Assembly (NCBI GenBank): GCA_963750535.1
Contig: CAVVRF010000039.1
Coordinates: forward strand, 1-64,000
DNA length: 64,000 bases
Direction: 5' to 3'
From: JAKFWF01 sp963750535
GTDB taxonomy: Bacteria > Pseudomonadota > Alphaproteobacteria > Rhizobiales > Hyphomicrobiaceae
Made by a program: the position numbers and the translations under genes. Positions 55,653 to 64,000 of the stretch are shown here, in pieces (the stretch's first letter is position 1; the number at the start of each line of letters is the position of its first letter). The notes beneath the pieces were generated by a model. The model was not told where the DNA came from. It ran no database searches and saw only the letters and a program-made list of their open reading frames with translations.

Positions 55653-56738
55653 ATGCGTGTTGAACGCCAAGTGCTGTTCTGGCTGGCGGCCCTGCTGCTC
55701 GCCGTGCTGGCGCTGCTTGCCCTGAAGGATGTGCTGCTGCCGTTCCTGATCGGCGTCGTCGTTGCCTATGCGCTGAACCCGCTCGCAGACCGGCTGGCAC
55801 GGTTTGGCCTGGGGCGAACGCTGGCGTCCGGACTGATCGTCGCGGTGCTGGTGGTGGTGATCGTCGTGCTTCTCGTGTTCCTGGTGCCGCTGCTGGCCAA
55901 CCAGGTGCAGCAGCTGGGGCTGTCGCTGCCGGGCGAGATCGACCGCTTCCAAAGGCTGGTCGAAGGTTGGGCCCGCGAGCGTCTCGGCGACCGGTTCGTG
56001 GATTTCAAGACAGCGCTGGATCGGGCGGTCACCGATCTTACGAGCAACTGGTCAGGCCTCGCCGGTGTCGTCGCCAAGTCGGTCTGGGCGCAAGGGCTGG
56101 CGCTCGTCAATTTTCTGTCGCTGTTGCTGATTACGCCGCTGGTCGTCTTCTACCTGCTGGTCGATTGGCACCCGATGCTCGAGCGGATCGAGACCTGGCT
56201 GCCGCGCGATCACAAGGCAACGATCACCCGGCTGGCGACCGAGATCAACGACGCGATCTCGGCGTTCATCCGCGGGCAAGGGCTCGTCTGCATGATTCTT
56301 GCCGCCATATATGCACTCGGATTGAGCTGGGTCGGCCTGCGCTATGGGCTGCTGATCGGCTTGATGACCGGCGTGCTGAGCTTCATCCCGTTCGTCGGCT
56401 GGGCGCTCGGGCTGCTGACGGCAACCGTGCTGGCGCTGCTGGAGTATTGGCCCGATACGGTGCCGCTGCTGAAAGTCATCGGCGTGTTCGCCGCCGGACA
56501 GGTGATCGATGCCAGCTTCCTGTCGCCGAAGATCGTCGGCTCGAAAATCGGCCTGCATCCGGTCTGGCTGATCGCCTCATTGTTCTCGTTCAGCTACCTG
56601 TTCGGCTTTGCCGGCATGCTGGTGGCGGTTCCGGTCGCGGCGGCAATCGCGGTCCTGGTGCGTTTTGCGCTCGAGGTCTATCTCAGCTCGTCGATCTACA
56701 AGGGACGGAGCAACGAGCCTCCGTTGGGCCCGTCGTGA
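55653..56738 (+). CDS. AI-2E/PerM family membrane protein
   Basis: A 361-residue protein with about eight membrane helices of the AI-2E transporter (PerM/TqsA) family. Features are LLPFLIGVVVAYALNPLADR, ITPLVVFYLLVDWHPM, AFIRGQGLVCMILAAIYALG, and the loop PFVGWALGLLTATVLALLEY, followed by SPKIVGSKIGLHPVWLIASL. The role of PerM next to hdaA is unknown; family members export small molecules or act as Na+/H+ antiporters. Its end overlaps hdaA in a GTGA arrangement, so the two are coupled. Confidence 0.88.
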   Translation: MRVERQVLFWLAALLLAVLALLALKDVLLPFLIGVVVAYALNPLADRLARFGLGRTLASGLIVAVLVVVIVVLLVFLVPLLANQVQQLGLSLPGEIDRFQRLVEGWARERLGDRFVDFKTALDRAVTDLTSNWSGLAGVVAKSVWAQGLALVNFLSLLLITPLVVFYLLVDWHPMLERIETWLPRDHKATITRLATEINDAISAFIRGQGLVCMILAAIYALGLSWVGLRYGLLIGLMTGVLSFIPFVGWALGLLTATVLALLEYWPDTVPLLKVIGVFAAGQVIDASFLSPKIVGSKIGLHPVWLIASLFSFSYLFGFAGMLVAVPVAAAIAVLVRFALEVYLSSSIYKGRSNEPPLGPS

Positions 56739-57421
56739 GCGGCCAGCCCGAGCAGCTCGTTCTCGATTTGCCGCATCGCGCGGCGATCGAGGCCGAGGAT
56801 TTCCTCGTTTCCGAGGCCAATGCCGCAGCCATCGCGGTGGTCGACCGCTGGCCCGACTGGCAGCATTGGGCCGTGGTGGTGGTCGGACCGGAAGGTTCCG
56901 GCAAGAGCCATCTCGCCAACGTCTGGCGATCGCGATCGGGTGCCGGCCGTGTCGAGGCGGCGCAATTCGGCGAGCAGGCCCTGGAACAGCTGTCGCGGCT
57001 GCGCGGCCTGGTGGTCGAGAACCTCGAGGCCGGCGTCGGCGGCGAGCAGGCCTTGTTCCACGCCCTCAATCTCGCACGCGAGCACAAATATTCGATCCTG
57101 CTGACGTCACGGGTCGCGCCGGGCGATCTGAAGGTCACGCTTCCGGACCTGCGTTCCAGGCTGCGGGCATTGCCGCTGGTAGCGATCGAGCCGCCGGACC
57201 AGAGCCTGCTTCAAGGGTTGCTGGTGAAACTATTCGCCGATCGCCAGCTGGCGGTCGAGCCGCAACTGATCGTGCATCTGGTTCGCCACATGGAGCGATC
57301 GGCCAGCGCCGCCCAGAAGCTTGTCGCCGAGATCGACCGCCGGGCGCTGGCGACGCATCGCAAGGTGACCCGCGCGCTCGCGACCGAGGCGCTGGCAAGC
57401 CTGGACGCCGGCGAGCCTTGA
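56735..57421 (+). CDS. hdaA: HdaA, DnaA-related regulator of replication initiation
   Basis: A 228-residue AAA+ protein homologous to the ATPase domain of DnaA. The N-terminus holds the beta-clamp binding motif QLVLDLP, by which HdaA couples ATP hydrolysis on DnaA to active replication. Walker A is VGPEGSGKSHLANVW, Walker B region LRGLVVENLEAG, and sensor I is YSILLTSRVAPGD. It starts at a GTG overlapping the stop of the PerM-like gene. The order perM-hdaA-ppk1 is common in alphaproteobacteria. Confidence 0.88.
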   Translation: MSGQPEQLVLDLPHRAAIEAEDFLVSEANAAAIAVVDRWPDWQHWAVVVVGPEGSGKSHLANVWRSRSGAGRVEAAQFGEQALEQLSRLRGLVVENLEAGVGGEQALFHALNLAREHKYSILLTSRVAPGDLKVTLPDLRSRLRALPLVAIEPPDQSLLQGLLVKLFADRQLAVEPQLIVHLVRHMERSASAAQKLVAEIDRRALATHRKVTRALATEALASLDAGEP

Positions 57422-57430
57422 ACGGCACTG

Positions 57431-57460
57431 TTGCCGCGCCGTCACGGACCTGTCTTATAC
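57431..57460 (+). promoter_or_regulatory. Possible sigma70 promoter of ppk1
   Basis: TTGCCG (57431-57436) and CTTATA (57454-57459) are 17 bases apart. Transcription would start near 57467, very close to the ppk1 ATG at 57470, so the mRNA would be nearly leaderless. It lies in the 48 bases between hdaA and ppk1. Confidence 0.35.
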
Positions 57461-57469
57461 TGGACGGAT

Positions 57470-59704
57470 ATGCCGACCAGCGATGCGAGGAAGCGCATGA
57501 GTTCGACCCGCAGCAAGGCGAAGGACGGGGGCGCCACCGCTGCCAAGCGCATTCCCGAGTACGAGGCGCCGCGGCCGCCGACCGGTGCCGATCGCTTCTA
57601 CAACCGTGAGCTTTCCTGGTTGCAGTTCAATCGCCGGGTGCTCGAGGAGGCGATGAACCCGCGACATCCGCTGCTCGAACGGCTGCGGTTCCTGTCGATC
57701 TCGGCCTCGAACCTCGACGAGTTCTACATGGTACGGGCGGCCGGCCTTTACGGGCAGGTTGCAGCCGGCGTCGGCACGCTCAGCAACGACGGCAAGACAC
57801 CGGCCCAGCAGCTGGCGGAAATCAACCAGTTCGCTGCCGGCCTCGTCGCCGACAAGCAGGCCTGCTGGAACAAGGTGCGCGCCGAGCTTGCCGGGGCTGG
57901 CCTTCGCATCCTCGACCGGCCCGAGCTCACCGAGCGCGACCTGGCGTGGCTCGAAGCCGAATTCATGAGCCAGGTGTTCCCGATCCTGACGCCGATGAAC
58001 GTCGATCCGGCGCATCCGTTCCCGTTCATTCAGAACAAGGGGCTGACGATCGCCATCGAGATGGCGAACGCCGAGAACAAGGTGATGAGCGGCCTGATCC
58101 CGATCCCGGCCCAGGTCGATCGCTTCATCCGCTTGCCGGCGAGCGCCGACGAGCCGAAGGCGATCAGGTTCATCCGCATGGAGACGGTGATCGGGCTGTT
58201 CATATCGGAGCTCTATCCGAACTTCATCGTCAAGGCGCACGGCGCTTTCCGGGTGCTGCGCGACAGCGACGTCGAGTTCCAGGAGGAGGCGGAAGACCTC
58301 ACGCGCGCCTACGAGACGCAGCTGAAGCGCCGTCGCCGCGGCACCGTGATTCGCCTCGAGGTCGATGCAGCGATGCCGAAGCATCTGCAGCGCTTCGTGA
58401 TCGAGGAGCTCGAGGTCAAGGAGGAGTCGCTGTTCGTCAAGGAAGGCCTGCTCGGGCTGTCCGACACGACGCAGCTGATTGTCAACGACCGGCCGGATCT
58501 CCTGTTCAAGCCGTTTCTGCCGCGATTTCCCGAGCGAATCAGGGAGTTCAGCGGCGACGTGTTTGCGGCAATCCGCGCCAAGGACCTGATCGTCCATCAC
58601 CCCTACGAGTCGTTCGACGTGGTGCTGCAGTATCTGCGGCAGGCGGTCGCCGATCCGCAGGTGCTGGCGATCAAGTGGACGCTCTATCGAACCTCCCGGG
58701 AGAACAGCCCGATCGTGGCGGCGCTCAAGGAGGCCGCCGACATGGGCAAGTCGGTCACCGCCGTGGTCGAGCTGAAGGCGCGGTTCGACGAGACGACGAA
58801 CATCAATCTCGCGCGCGAGCTGGAAAAGGTCGGCGTGCACGTCGTCTATGGCTTCATCGAGCTCAAGACCCACGCCAAGCTCGGAATGGTGGTGCGCCGG
58901 GAGGGCGGCAGCCTTGCCACCTATTGTCACATCGGCACCGGCAACTATCACCCGCAGACAGCGCGCATCTACACGGACCTGTCGTTCTTCACCGGTAATT
59001 CGGCCGTCGGTCGCGACGTCGCGCGCATCTTCAATTTCGTCACCGGCTACGGCGAGCCTACGGAGCTCGAGACCATGGCGGCGAGCCCGCACGGCATACG
59101 GGCTCGCATGTTGCGGCACATCGACGAGGAGATCGCCCATGCCAAGGCCGGCCGGCCGGCGGCGATCTGGGCCAAGATGAACGCGCTCGTCGATCCACAG
59201 ATCATCGACAAGCTCTACGAGGCGAGCGAATCCGGCGTCGAGATCGATCTCATCGTGCGCGGCATATGCTGCCTGCGGCCCGGTATTCCGGGGCTTTCGA
59301 GCAACATCACGGTCAAGAGCGTGATCGGCCGCTTCCTGGAACATGCACGGATTTATTGTTTCGGCCAGGGGGAGGGGCTGCCATCGCCGAAGGCAGCCGT
59401 GTATATCAGCTCCGCGGACATGATGCCGCGCAACCTCGACCGCCGTGTCGAAGCCATGGTACCGATCAACAATGCCACCGTGCATGCCCAGGTTCTGGAT
59501 CAGATCATGGTGGCAAACCTGAAGGACAACCAGCAGAGCTGGCGCATCGCCGCGGATGGATCGTCGAAGCGGGTGGTACCCAAGGCGGGCGAGGAACCAT
59601 TCAACGCTCACCAGTACTTCATGACCAATCCGAGCCTCTCGGGGCGCGGGCAGGCCTTGAAGGAGAACATGCCGCCGCGGTTTCAGCTGGACCGGGAAGA
59701 CTGA
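57470..59704 (+). CDS. ppk: Polyphosphate kinase 1
   Basis: A 744-residue enzyme that makes polyphosphate from ATP. It contains FYNRELSWLQFNRRVLEEA at the start, FLSISASNLDEFYMVRAAGL, HPFPFIQNKGLTIAIEM, and the catalytic region with the autophosphorylated His in ELKTHAKLGMVVRREGG and TYCHIGTGNYHPQTARIYTD. The C-terminal part has VRGICCLRPGIPGLSSNITV and YISSADMMPRNLDRRVEAMV. An ATG at 57497 is possible. It is followed 14 bases later by ppx. Confidence 0.95.
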   Translation: MPTSDARKRMSSTRSKAKDGGATAAKRIPEYEAPRPPTGADRFYNRELSWLQFNRRVLEEAMNPRHPLLERLRFLSISASNLDEFYMVRAAGLYGQVAAGVGTLSNDGKTPAQQLAEINQFAAGLVADKQACWNKVRAELAGAGLRILDRPELTERDLAWLEAEFMSQVFPILTPMNVDPAHPFPFIQNKGLTIAIEMANAENKVMSGLIPIPAQVDRFIRLPASADEPKAIRFIRMETVIGLFISELYPNFIVKAHGAFRVLRDSDVEFQEEAEDLTRAYETQLKRRRRGTVIRLEVDAAMPKHLQRFVIEELEVKEESLFVKEGLLGLSDTTQLIVNDRPDLLFKPFLPRFPERIREFSGDVFAAIRAKDLIVHHPYESFDVVLQYLRQAVADPQVLAIKWTLYRTSRENSPIVAALKEAADMGKSVTAVVELKARFDETTNINLARELEKVGVHVVYGFIELKTHAKLGMVVRREGGSLATYCHIGTGNYHPQTARIYTDLSFFTGNSAVGRDVARIFNFVTGYGEPTELETMAASPHGIRARMLRHIDEEIAHAKAGRPAAIWAKMNALVDPQIIDKLYEASESGVEIDLIVRGICCLRPGIPGLSSNITVKSVIGRFLEHARIYCFGQGEGLPSPKAAVYISSADMMPRNLDRRVEAMVPINNATVHAQVLDQIMVANLKDNQQSWRIAADGSSKRVVPKAGEEPFNAHQYFMTNPSLSGRGQALKENMPPRFQLDRED

Positions 59705-59718
59705 GCTAGAGAGACCTG

Positions 59719-61251
59719 GTGACGGAACTACTGCAACTTTCAAGCGACCGTGGGCGGTTCGGCGAGCTTGAGCCGCTCGGCGTGATCGACATCGGGTCGA
59801 ACTCGGTACGCCTCGTGGTCTACGAAGGTGCCGTGCGTGCACCGACGCCGCTATTCAACGAGAAGGTGCTGTGCGGGCTCGGCCGCTCGGTGGCGACCAC
59901 GCACAAGCTCGGCGACGAGGCGGTCGGCCGCGCGCTCGGCGCCCTGACCCGCTTTGGCGCAATCGCGCGAATCCTGGGCGTCAAGCACCTGCGGGCGATT
60001 GCGACGGCGGCGGTGCGCGACGCCGAAGATGGCGCCGCCTTCATCGCCCGTGGCGAAAAGGCCTGCGGCGTTTCGATCAAGATCCTCTCCGGCGAGCGGG
60101 AGGCGGAGCTCGCGGCGCACGGAATCCGCATGGGATTCGCCGATGCGGACGGCGTCGCCGGCGATCTCGGCGGCGGCAGCCTCGAGCTGATCGACGTCCA
60201 TGGCGACGACCTCAAGGACGCGATCACGCTGCCGCTCGGCGGCCTCCGCCTGATCGACACCACCGGCAACCGGCTCGACAAGGCGCTGGATTTCACCGAC
60301 AGCCAGGTCGCTCGCGTCGATTGGCTGGCGCGCGGACGCGGGCGGACGTTCTACGCGGTCGGCGGCAGCTGGCGCGCCCTTGCCAGACTGCACATGGAAT
60401 CGATCAATTATCCGCTGCGGGTCATGCATGGCTACGCATTGCCGACCCGAGAGGCGATCGAGTTCTGCGAGGCGGTGCGCAAGGGCCGCAAGCTGCCGGG
60501 CCTGGACGACATCTCGAAGGCCCGCCGCGAGACGCTGCCCTATGGCGCGCTCGTGATGGAGCGGGTCCTCAAGCGTCTGGAGCCCAGCCGGGTAATGTTC
60601 TCGGTGTTCGGCATCCGGGAAGGCCTGCTGTTCTCCTTCCTGTCGGCGCACGAGAAGGCCAAGGATCCGCTGCTGAGCTTCTGCGAGGACTATGCCCGCC
60701 TGCGCTCGCGCTCCGTCGCGCATGCGCATGAGCTCTGCAATTGGACGGATATGATCTTCGCCGCCCCGGACGGACCGAAGGAGACGCCGGAGGAGCGCCG
60801 CTTGCGCCATGCCGCCTGCCTGATCTCGGATATCGGCTGGCGCGCGCATCCCGACTATCGCGGCGAGCAGAGCCTGAACGTAATTGCCAACGCGGCCCTG
60901 GTCGGCGTCGATCATCCCGGCCGCATCTTCCTCGCGCTGAGCGCCTACTATCGCCATGCCGGCATCGGTGAGCAGACGACGGATGAGCTCTCGATGCGGT
61001 TGCGCAAGTCGATCGACAAGCGCTCGTTGAAGCGGGCCCGGATCGTCGGCGCGGCGATTCGCGCCGCCCACATGATCTCGATCGGCATGCCCGGCATCAT
61101 CGACGAGACGCAGATCTTCTACGAATCGGGCAAGCTCGTCCTGGTGCTGCCGGCCGTGTATCAGGCGATGAATGGCGAGCGGCTCGCCCGCCGGTTCGAG
61201 GCGCTTGGCGAATTGCTGGAACACCCCACCGAAATTCGCGTCAAGCGTTGA
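59719..61251 (+). CDS. ppx: Exopolyphosphatase (Ppx/GppA family)
   Basis: A 510-residue enzyme that degrades polyphosphate or pppGpp. The actin-like ATPase fold is seen in LGVIDIGSNSVRLVVYEG, LRAIATAAVRDAEDGAAFI, LSGEREAELAAHGI and GVAGDLGGGSLELIDVHG. The C-terminal HD-like part (from about 310) includes LSFCEDYARLRSRSVAHAHE and ISDIGWRAHPDYRGEQSL. It starts at a GTG with GAGAGACC ahead. With ppk1 it sets the polyphosphate level. Confidence 0.93.
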   Translation: MTELLQLSSDRGRFGELEPLGVIDIGSNSVRLVVYEGAVRAPTPLFNEKVLCGLGRSVATTHKLGDEAVGRALGALTRFGAIARILGVKHLRAIATAAVRDAEDGAAFIARGEKACGVSIKILSGEREAELAAHGIRMGFADADGVAGDLGGGSLELIDVHGDDLKDAITLPLGGLRLIDTTGNRLDKALDFTDSQVARVDWLARGRGRTFYAVGGSWRALARLHMESINYPLRVMHGYALPTREAIEFCEAVRKGRKLPGLDDISKARRETLPYGALVMERVLKRLEPSRVMFSVFGIREGLLFSFLSAHEKAKDPLLSFCEDYARLRSRSVAHAHELCNWTDMIFAAPDGPKETPEERRLRHAACLISDIGWRAHPDYRGEQSLNVIANAALVGVDHPGRIFLALSAYYRHAGIGEQTTDELSMRLRKSIDKRSLKRARIVGAAIRAAHMISIGMPGIIDETQIFYESGKLVLVLPAVYQAMNGERLARRFEALGELLEHPTEIRVKR

Positions 61252-61297
61252 TGTGCTACAGTTCTGCTCGAACAGCGGGTTCAAGGATCTGAACGCA

Positions 61298-62209
61298 ATG
61301 GCGGACGACCCTTACACGGTTCTGGGCGTGCCACGCAGCGCGACCCAGGAGGAGATAACGCGGGCTTTCCGCAAGCTCGCCAAGGAGCTGCATCCGGACA
61401 TCAACCCGAACAACCTGGCAGCGACCGAGCGGTTCAAGAAGGTGTCGGTTGCGAACGAGCTGCTGAGCGATCCGGAAAAGCGGCGCAAATACGATCGCGG
61501 CGAGATCGATGCTGCCGGCGAGCCGCGCCGCACCTACCAGCATCATGGCTCGCCGTTCGGCGCCGGTGCGCGGCGATACGCGGGAACCGGTCGCCCGGAG
61601 AGCGACGACGCGGGGTTCGGCGACATATTCGACAGCGTATTCGGTGCCCGGGGCGGCGCCCGTGCGCAGACCATCTTTCGCGGCCAGGACGTGCGCTACA
61701 CGCTCGACGTCGACCTGCTCGAGGCGGTGACAGGCGCCAAGAAACGCGTGACGATGCCGGACGGCGGCGTACTCGACCTTGCCGTGCCGGAGGGGGTCGA
61801 CGACGGCCAGGTGCTGCGGCTCAAGGGCAAGGGACAGCCGGGCATTCGCGGCGGCGAGCCGGGCGACGCCCTGGTCGAGATCAGGGTTCGCCCGCATCCG
61901 CAGTTCAAGCGGCACGGCGATGACCTCGCCGTCGACGTGCCGATAGCGATCGACGAGGCGGTTCTCGGCGCGAAGATCGAGGTGCCGACCGCCACCGGCC
62001 GCGTGCACCTTACCCTGCCCAAGGGCACCAGCTCGGGCCGCGTGTTCCGTCTGAAGGGCAAGGGCATCGCCAATCGCACGACCGGTGCGACCGGCGACCA
62101 GCTGGTCACGGTGCACATCGTGCTGCCCGACAAGATCGACGACGGCCTTGCCTATTTCCTGTCGGAGTGGCGCCAGAAGCACGGCTACGATCCGCGCAGG
62201 AAGGGGTGA
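61298..62209 (+). CDS. DnaJ-like co-chaperone (CbpA type)
   Basis: A 303-residue J-domain protein. The J domain has YTVLGVPRSATQEEITRAFR, the HPD motif in LHPDINPNN, and NELLSDPEKRRKYDRGEID. A Gly-rich linker and two DnaJ C-terminal beta domains follow (VRYTLDVDLLEAVTGAKKRV, DALVEIRVRPHPQFKRHGDD, IEVPTATGRVHLTLPKGTSS). The zinc-finger of classical DnaJ is absent, so it is CbpA-like, and probably works with DnaK. It starts 46 bases after ppx. Confidence 0.9.
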   Translation: MADDPYTVLGVPRSATQEEITRAFRKLAKELHPDINPNNLAATERFKKVSVANELLSDPEKRRKYDRGEIDAAGEPRRTYQHHGSPFGAGARRYAGTGRPESDDAGFGDIFDSVFGARGGARAQTIFRGQDVRYTLDVDLLEAVTGAKKRVTMPDGGVLDLAVPEGVDDGQVLRLKGKGQPGIRGGEPGDALVEIRVRPHPQFKRHGDDLAVDVPIAIDEAVLGAKIEVPTATGRVHLTLPKGTSSGRVFRLKGKGIANRTTGATGDQLVTVHIVLPDKIDDGLAYFLSEWRQKHGYDPRRKG

Positions 62210-62216
62210 GCGGGCC

Positions 62217-62291
62217 AAGTGTCCCGTTCGCGAAGTTCGGCACCATTCGCGGCGACCACTGTACGAACTTCGCGAACGATAAGGACACTAG
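62217..62291. repeat. CTAG-ended palindromic element, TGTCC form
   Basis: AAGTGTCCCGTTCGCGAAGT at the left pairs with ACTTCGCGAACGATAAGGACACTAG (inverse CTAGTGTCCTTATCG). The left terminus has AAG in place of TAG. It begins eight bases after the DnaJ-like stop codon. Confidence 0.75.
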
Positions 62292-62355
62292 CAAGCCATT
62301 GATCCTAGAGTCTTTCCGATTGAGTTGGAGCGCACCCATCCTGCCTCCCCCATCC

Positions 62356-62407
62356 GTCATTCCCGCGCAGGCGGGAACCCAGTCAGTCCCGCCTGCGCGG
62401 GAATGAC
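62356..62407. repeat. CATTCCCGC-type palindromic repeat
   Basis: GTCATTCCCGCGCAGGCGGG faces CCCGCCTGCGCGGGAATGAC with nine bases between. This type is common in many proteobacterial genomes. Confidence 0.8.
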
Positions 62408-62468
62408 GTCACTGGGAAGGTTCGCGCCAGCAAAAGTTTCGACCGGTTCAATCTCGGTCGGAAAACCT

Positions 62469-62540
62469 CTAATGCGATTCAGAAGTTCGCAACTCGGTGT
62501 TGCCGGGAGGTGAATGCGAACTTCGGAACCATCACACTGG
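62469..62540. repeat. CTAG-ended palindromic element, degenerate TGTGAT form
   Basis: CTAATGCGATTCAGAAGTTC at the left and the inverse CCAGTGTGATGGTTCCGAAG at the right share GAAGTTCGCA. The termini are worn. It lies just after the 3' end of the acyl-CoA dehydrogenase gene. With 62217-62291 and the CATTCCCGC repeat it fills the 336-base gap. Confidence 0.65.
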
Positions 62541-62545
62541 CCCGA

Positions 62546-63691
62546 TCAGCCCATCAGGCCGCCGAGGCCGGCAAGCCGCGTCAGATGGTAGTCGGCATCG
62601 CCGTACATCTTGTCGATCATCGTCATGCGCTTGAAGGCGTGGCCGACGCTGTATTCCATGGTCATGCCGATGCCGCCGTGCATCTGCACCGCCTCCTGCC
62701 CGATCTGCCGCCCGGAGCGGCCGATCTGCACCTTGGCAGCCGACATCGCGCGCGAGCGCTCGCGGGCATTCGCCTCGGACGCCATCATCGTCGCGTACAT
62801 CGCCATGCTGCGCGCCTGCTCGAGGGCGACGAACATGTCCGCCGCGCGATGCTGGATCGCCTGGAAAGAGCCGATCGTCACCCCGAACTGCTTGCGTGTC
62901 TTCAAGTAGTCGAGCGTGGTCGCATGCATCATCGACATCACGCCGACGGCTTCGGCACATAGTGCGGCAATCGTCTCGTCGACGACGCGCTCGACCAGCG
63001 GAAGACCGTTTGCCGGGTCGCCAATCACGTCGCCGGCGGCAACGCGCAGACCTGCGAAATTGAGCTGGGCCGCCCGCTGGCCGTCCTGGGTCACATAGCC
63101 CCGCCGCGACACGCCCGGCGCGCTTGCGTCGACCATGAAAACGCCGATGCCGCCGCGGTCGCGACGTGCCCCACCGGTGCGCGCGGTCACGAAGATGCGG
63201 TCGGCGCTGTCGCCGCCGATCACCACGCCCTTCTCGCCGTCGAGCACCCAGTCGCCGCCGTCGCGTCTGGCGGCCGTCTGCACGTCGGCGAGGTCATAGC
63301 GCGACTGCTTCTCCTGGATGGCGAGCGCAAGTCGCGTCTCGCCGGCCGCAACCCCGGGCACGATTCGCGCCTTCTGCTCGGCCGATCCACCCTCTCGCAG
63401 CACGCCACCGCCCAGCACCACTGTCGCAAGATAGGGTTCAAGCGCCAACGCGCGTCCCAACGCCTCCATCACGATCATGATCTCTGTCGCGCCGCCGCCG
63501 ATGCCGCCGTCGGCCTCCGCGAACGGCAGAGCCAGCAGGCCCAGCTCCGCGTACTTGGCCCACAGCTCGCCGCTCGAGCCCTCGGGACTTGCGGCGTAGA
63601 CCTTGCGCTTGTCGAAGCCGTATTCGGCGGCCATCAGCCGTTCGATGCTGTCTTTCAGCAGCCGCTGCTCGTCACTCAGATCGAAATCCAT
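62546..63691 (-). CDS. Acyl-CoA dehydrogenase
   Basis: A 381-residue FAD-dependent dehydrogenase. It starts MDFDLSDEQRLLKDSIERL, a family start, then has LGLLALPFAEADGGIGGG, GDWVLDGEKGVVIGGDSADR in the middle domain, and in the C-terminal domain TRKQFGVTIGSFQAIQHRAA and VQMHGGIGMTMEYSVGHAFK. A glutamate base in the usual loop is not obvious. It lies 17 bases downstream of a second acyl-CoA dehydrogenase, and such pairs often form heterotetramers that act on side chains of sterols or branched acids. Confidence 0.9.
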   Translation of the reverse strand: MDFDLSDEQRLLKDSIERLMAAEYGFDKRKVYAASPEGSSGELWAKYAELGLLALPFAEADGGIGGGATEIMIVMEALGRALALEPYLATVVLGGGVLREGGSAEQKARIVPGVAAGETRLALAIQEKQSRYDLADVQTAARRDGGDWVLDGEKGVVIGGDSADRIFVTARTGGARRDRGGIGVFMVDASAPGVSRRGYVTQDGQRAAQLNFAGLRVAAGDVIGDPANGLPLVERVVDETIAALCAEAVGVMSMMHATTLDYLKTRKQFGVTIGSFQAIQHRAADMFVALEQARSMAMYATMMASEANARERSRAMSAAKVQIGRSGRQIGQEAVQMHGGIGMTMEYSVGHAFKRMTMIDKMYGDADYHLTRLAGLGGLMG

Positions 63692-63708
63692 CCGTCGATT
63701 GCCTTGCT

Positions 63709-64000
63709 CTAGAGTCCGAGAACCGCCTTGGCGATGATGTTGCGCTGGATCTCGTTCGAGCCGCCATAGATCGAGATCTTGCGCCAGTTGAAGTAGGCCG
63801 GCGCGATCGTGCCGGCGTAGTCGGGCGCGATCGGCGGCTCGTTCGAGCCGTCGCCGTCGTCGATCGCGGTCGGCACGGCGTACGGGCCGATGATGTCCAT
63901 CAGCAGCTCGGTCGTTGCCTGCTGGATCTCCGAGCCCTTGATCTTGAGCACCGACGAGGCGGGATCAGGCTTGCCGCCGCGATTGCGCTCGGCGGCGACG
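63709..64000 (-). CDS. Acyl-CoA dehydrogenase, C-terminal part (runs off window)
   Basis: Only the last 96 or so residues are in the window. They contain LKIKGSEIQQATTELLMDII and the C-terminal signature ISIYGGSNEIQRNIIAKAVL, which ends acyl-CoA dehydrogenases. The frame remains open to base 64000, so the gene continues beyond. It is directly upstream of the other dehydrogenase on the same strand. Confidence 0.85.
   Translation of the reverse strand, partial: VAAERNRGGKPDPASSVLKIKGSEIQQATTELLMDIIGPYAVPTAIDDGDGSNEPPIAPDYAGTIAPAYFNWRKISIYGGSNEIQRNIIAKAVLGL

Noticed and set aside
57455..59842. A 795-codon open frame antisense to ppk1
   Set aside because: Same pattern: no family motif, and the plus strand holds a complete polyphosphate kinase.

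Overview
This is a GC-rich chromosomal segment from an alphaproteobacterium. The lineage call rests on gcrA (a cell-cycle regulator confined to Alphaproteobacteria), an HdaA-type DnaA homologue with an N-terminal clamp motif, the divergent hslV / hisB-DUF2628-hisH-hisA-hisF arrangement, and GAAC-N7-GAAC LexA-type boxes. Genus cannot be fixed from the sequence. No rRNA, tRNA or CRISPR array was seen.

Layout. 1-2.9 kb: the 3' part of a lectin-repeat protein, then decayed fragments (a short-chain dehydrogenase N-terminus and a transposase C-terminus). 2.9-7.3 kb: potassium module, with KdpE and a KdpD-like kinase lacking the usual N-terminal sensor, divergent from kup. 7.3-13.2 kb: rlmN with two small membrane proteins, a class III CoA-transferase, a carboxymuconolactone decarboxylase-like protein, a HAD hydrolase and a cytochrome c. 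13.6-15.4 kb: rtcB-prfH, an RNA ligase / release-factor-like pair tied to repair of damaged ribosomes. 15.5-17.5 kb: sucC without sucD, then a broken small membrane gene and repeats. 17.5-25 kb: an alanine/proline-rich membrane protein, thiSGE, a CHAD protein, an O-antigen ligase-like protein, hemH and a VOC protein. 25-27.1 kb: a two-subunit CoA-transferase and an SMR exporter. 27.2-33 kb: hslV and the his cluster, interspersed with palindromic CTAG-ended elements, a Cas2-like small protein with LexA-type boxes upstream, and a small HTH-like protein. 33.1-34.4 kb: a complete IS3-family element. 34.4-38.8 kb: a gene-poor stretch, a hydroxyacid dehydrogenase, glpK and gcrA. 39.4-46.6 kb: an MFS carrier, a PhoX-type phosphatase gene with many frameshifts, an amidohydrolase, glpD and a TPR lipoprotein. 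46.8-54.8 kb: an M17 aminopeptidase, an NlpC/P60 protein, a zinc-ribbon membrane protein, and an acyl-CoA cluster (VOC, 3-hydroxyacyl-CoA dehydrogenase, NDP-forming acyl-CoA synthetase). 55-62.2 kb: CDP-alcohol phosphatidyltransferase, PerM-like protein, hdaA, ppk1, ppx and a DnaJ-like protein. 62.5-64 kb: two acyl-CoA dehydrogenases, the second cut by the window end.

How the genes relate. ppk1, ppx and the CHAD protein cover polyphosphate synthesis, breakdown and probable binding. glpK and glpD give glycerol use. The his genes make imidazoleglycerol phosphate from PRFAR and dehydrate it. thiSGE supplies the thiazole and coupling steps of thiamine synthesis. rtcB-prfH is the most system-like cassette. 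Several genes carry single-base frameshifts that are mostly insertions; because flanking frames stay well conserved, uncorrected sequencing indels are at least as likely as real decay.
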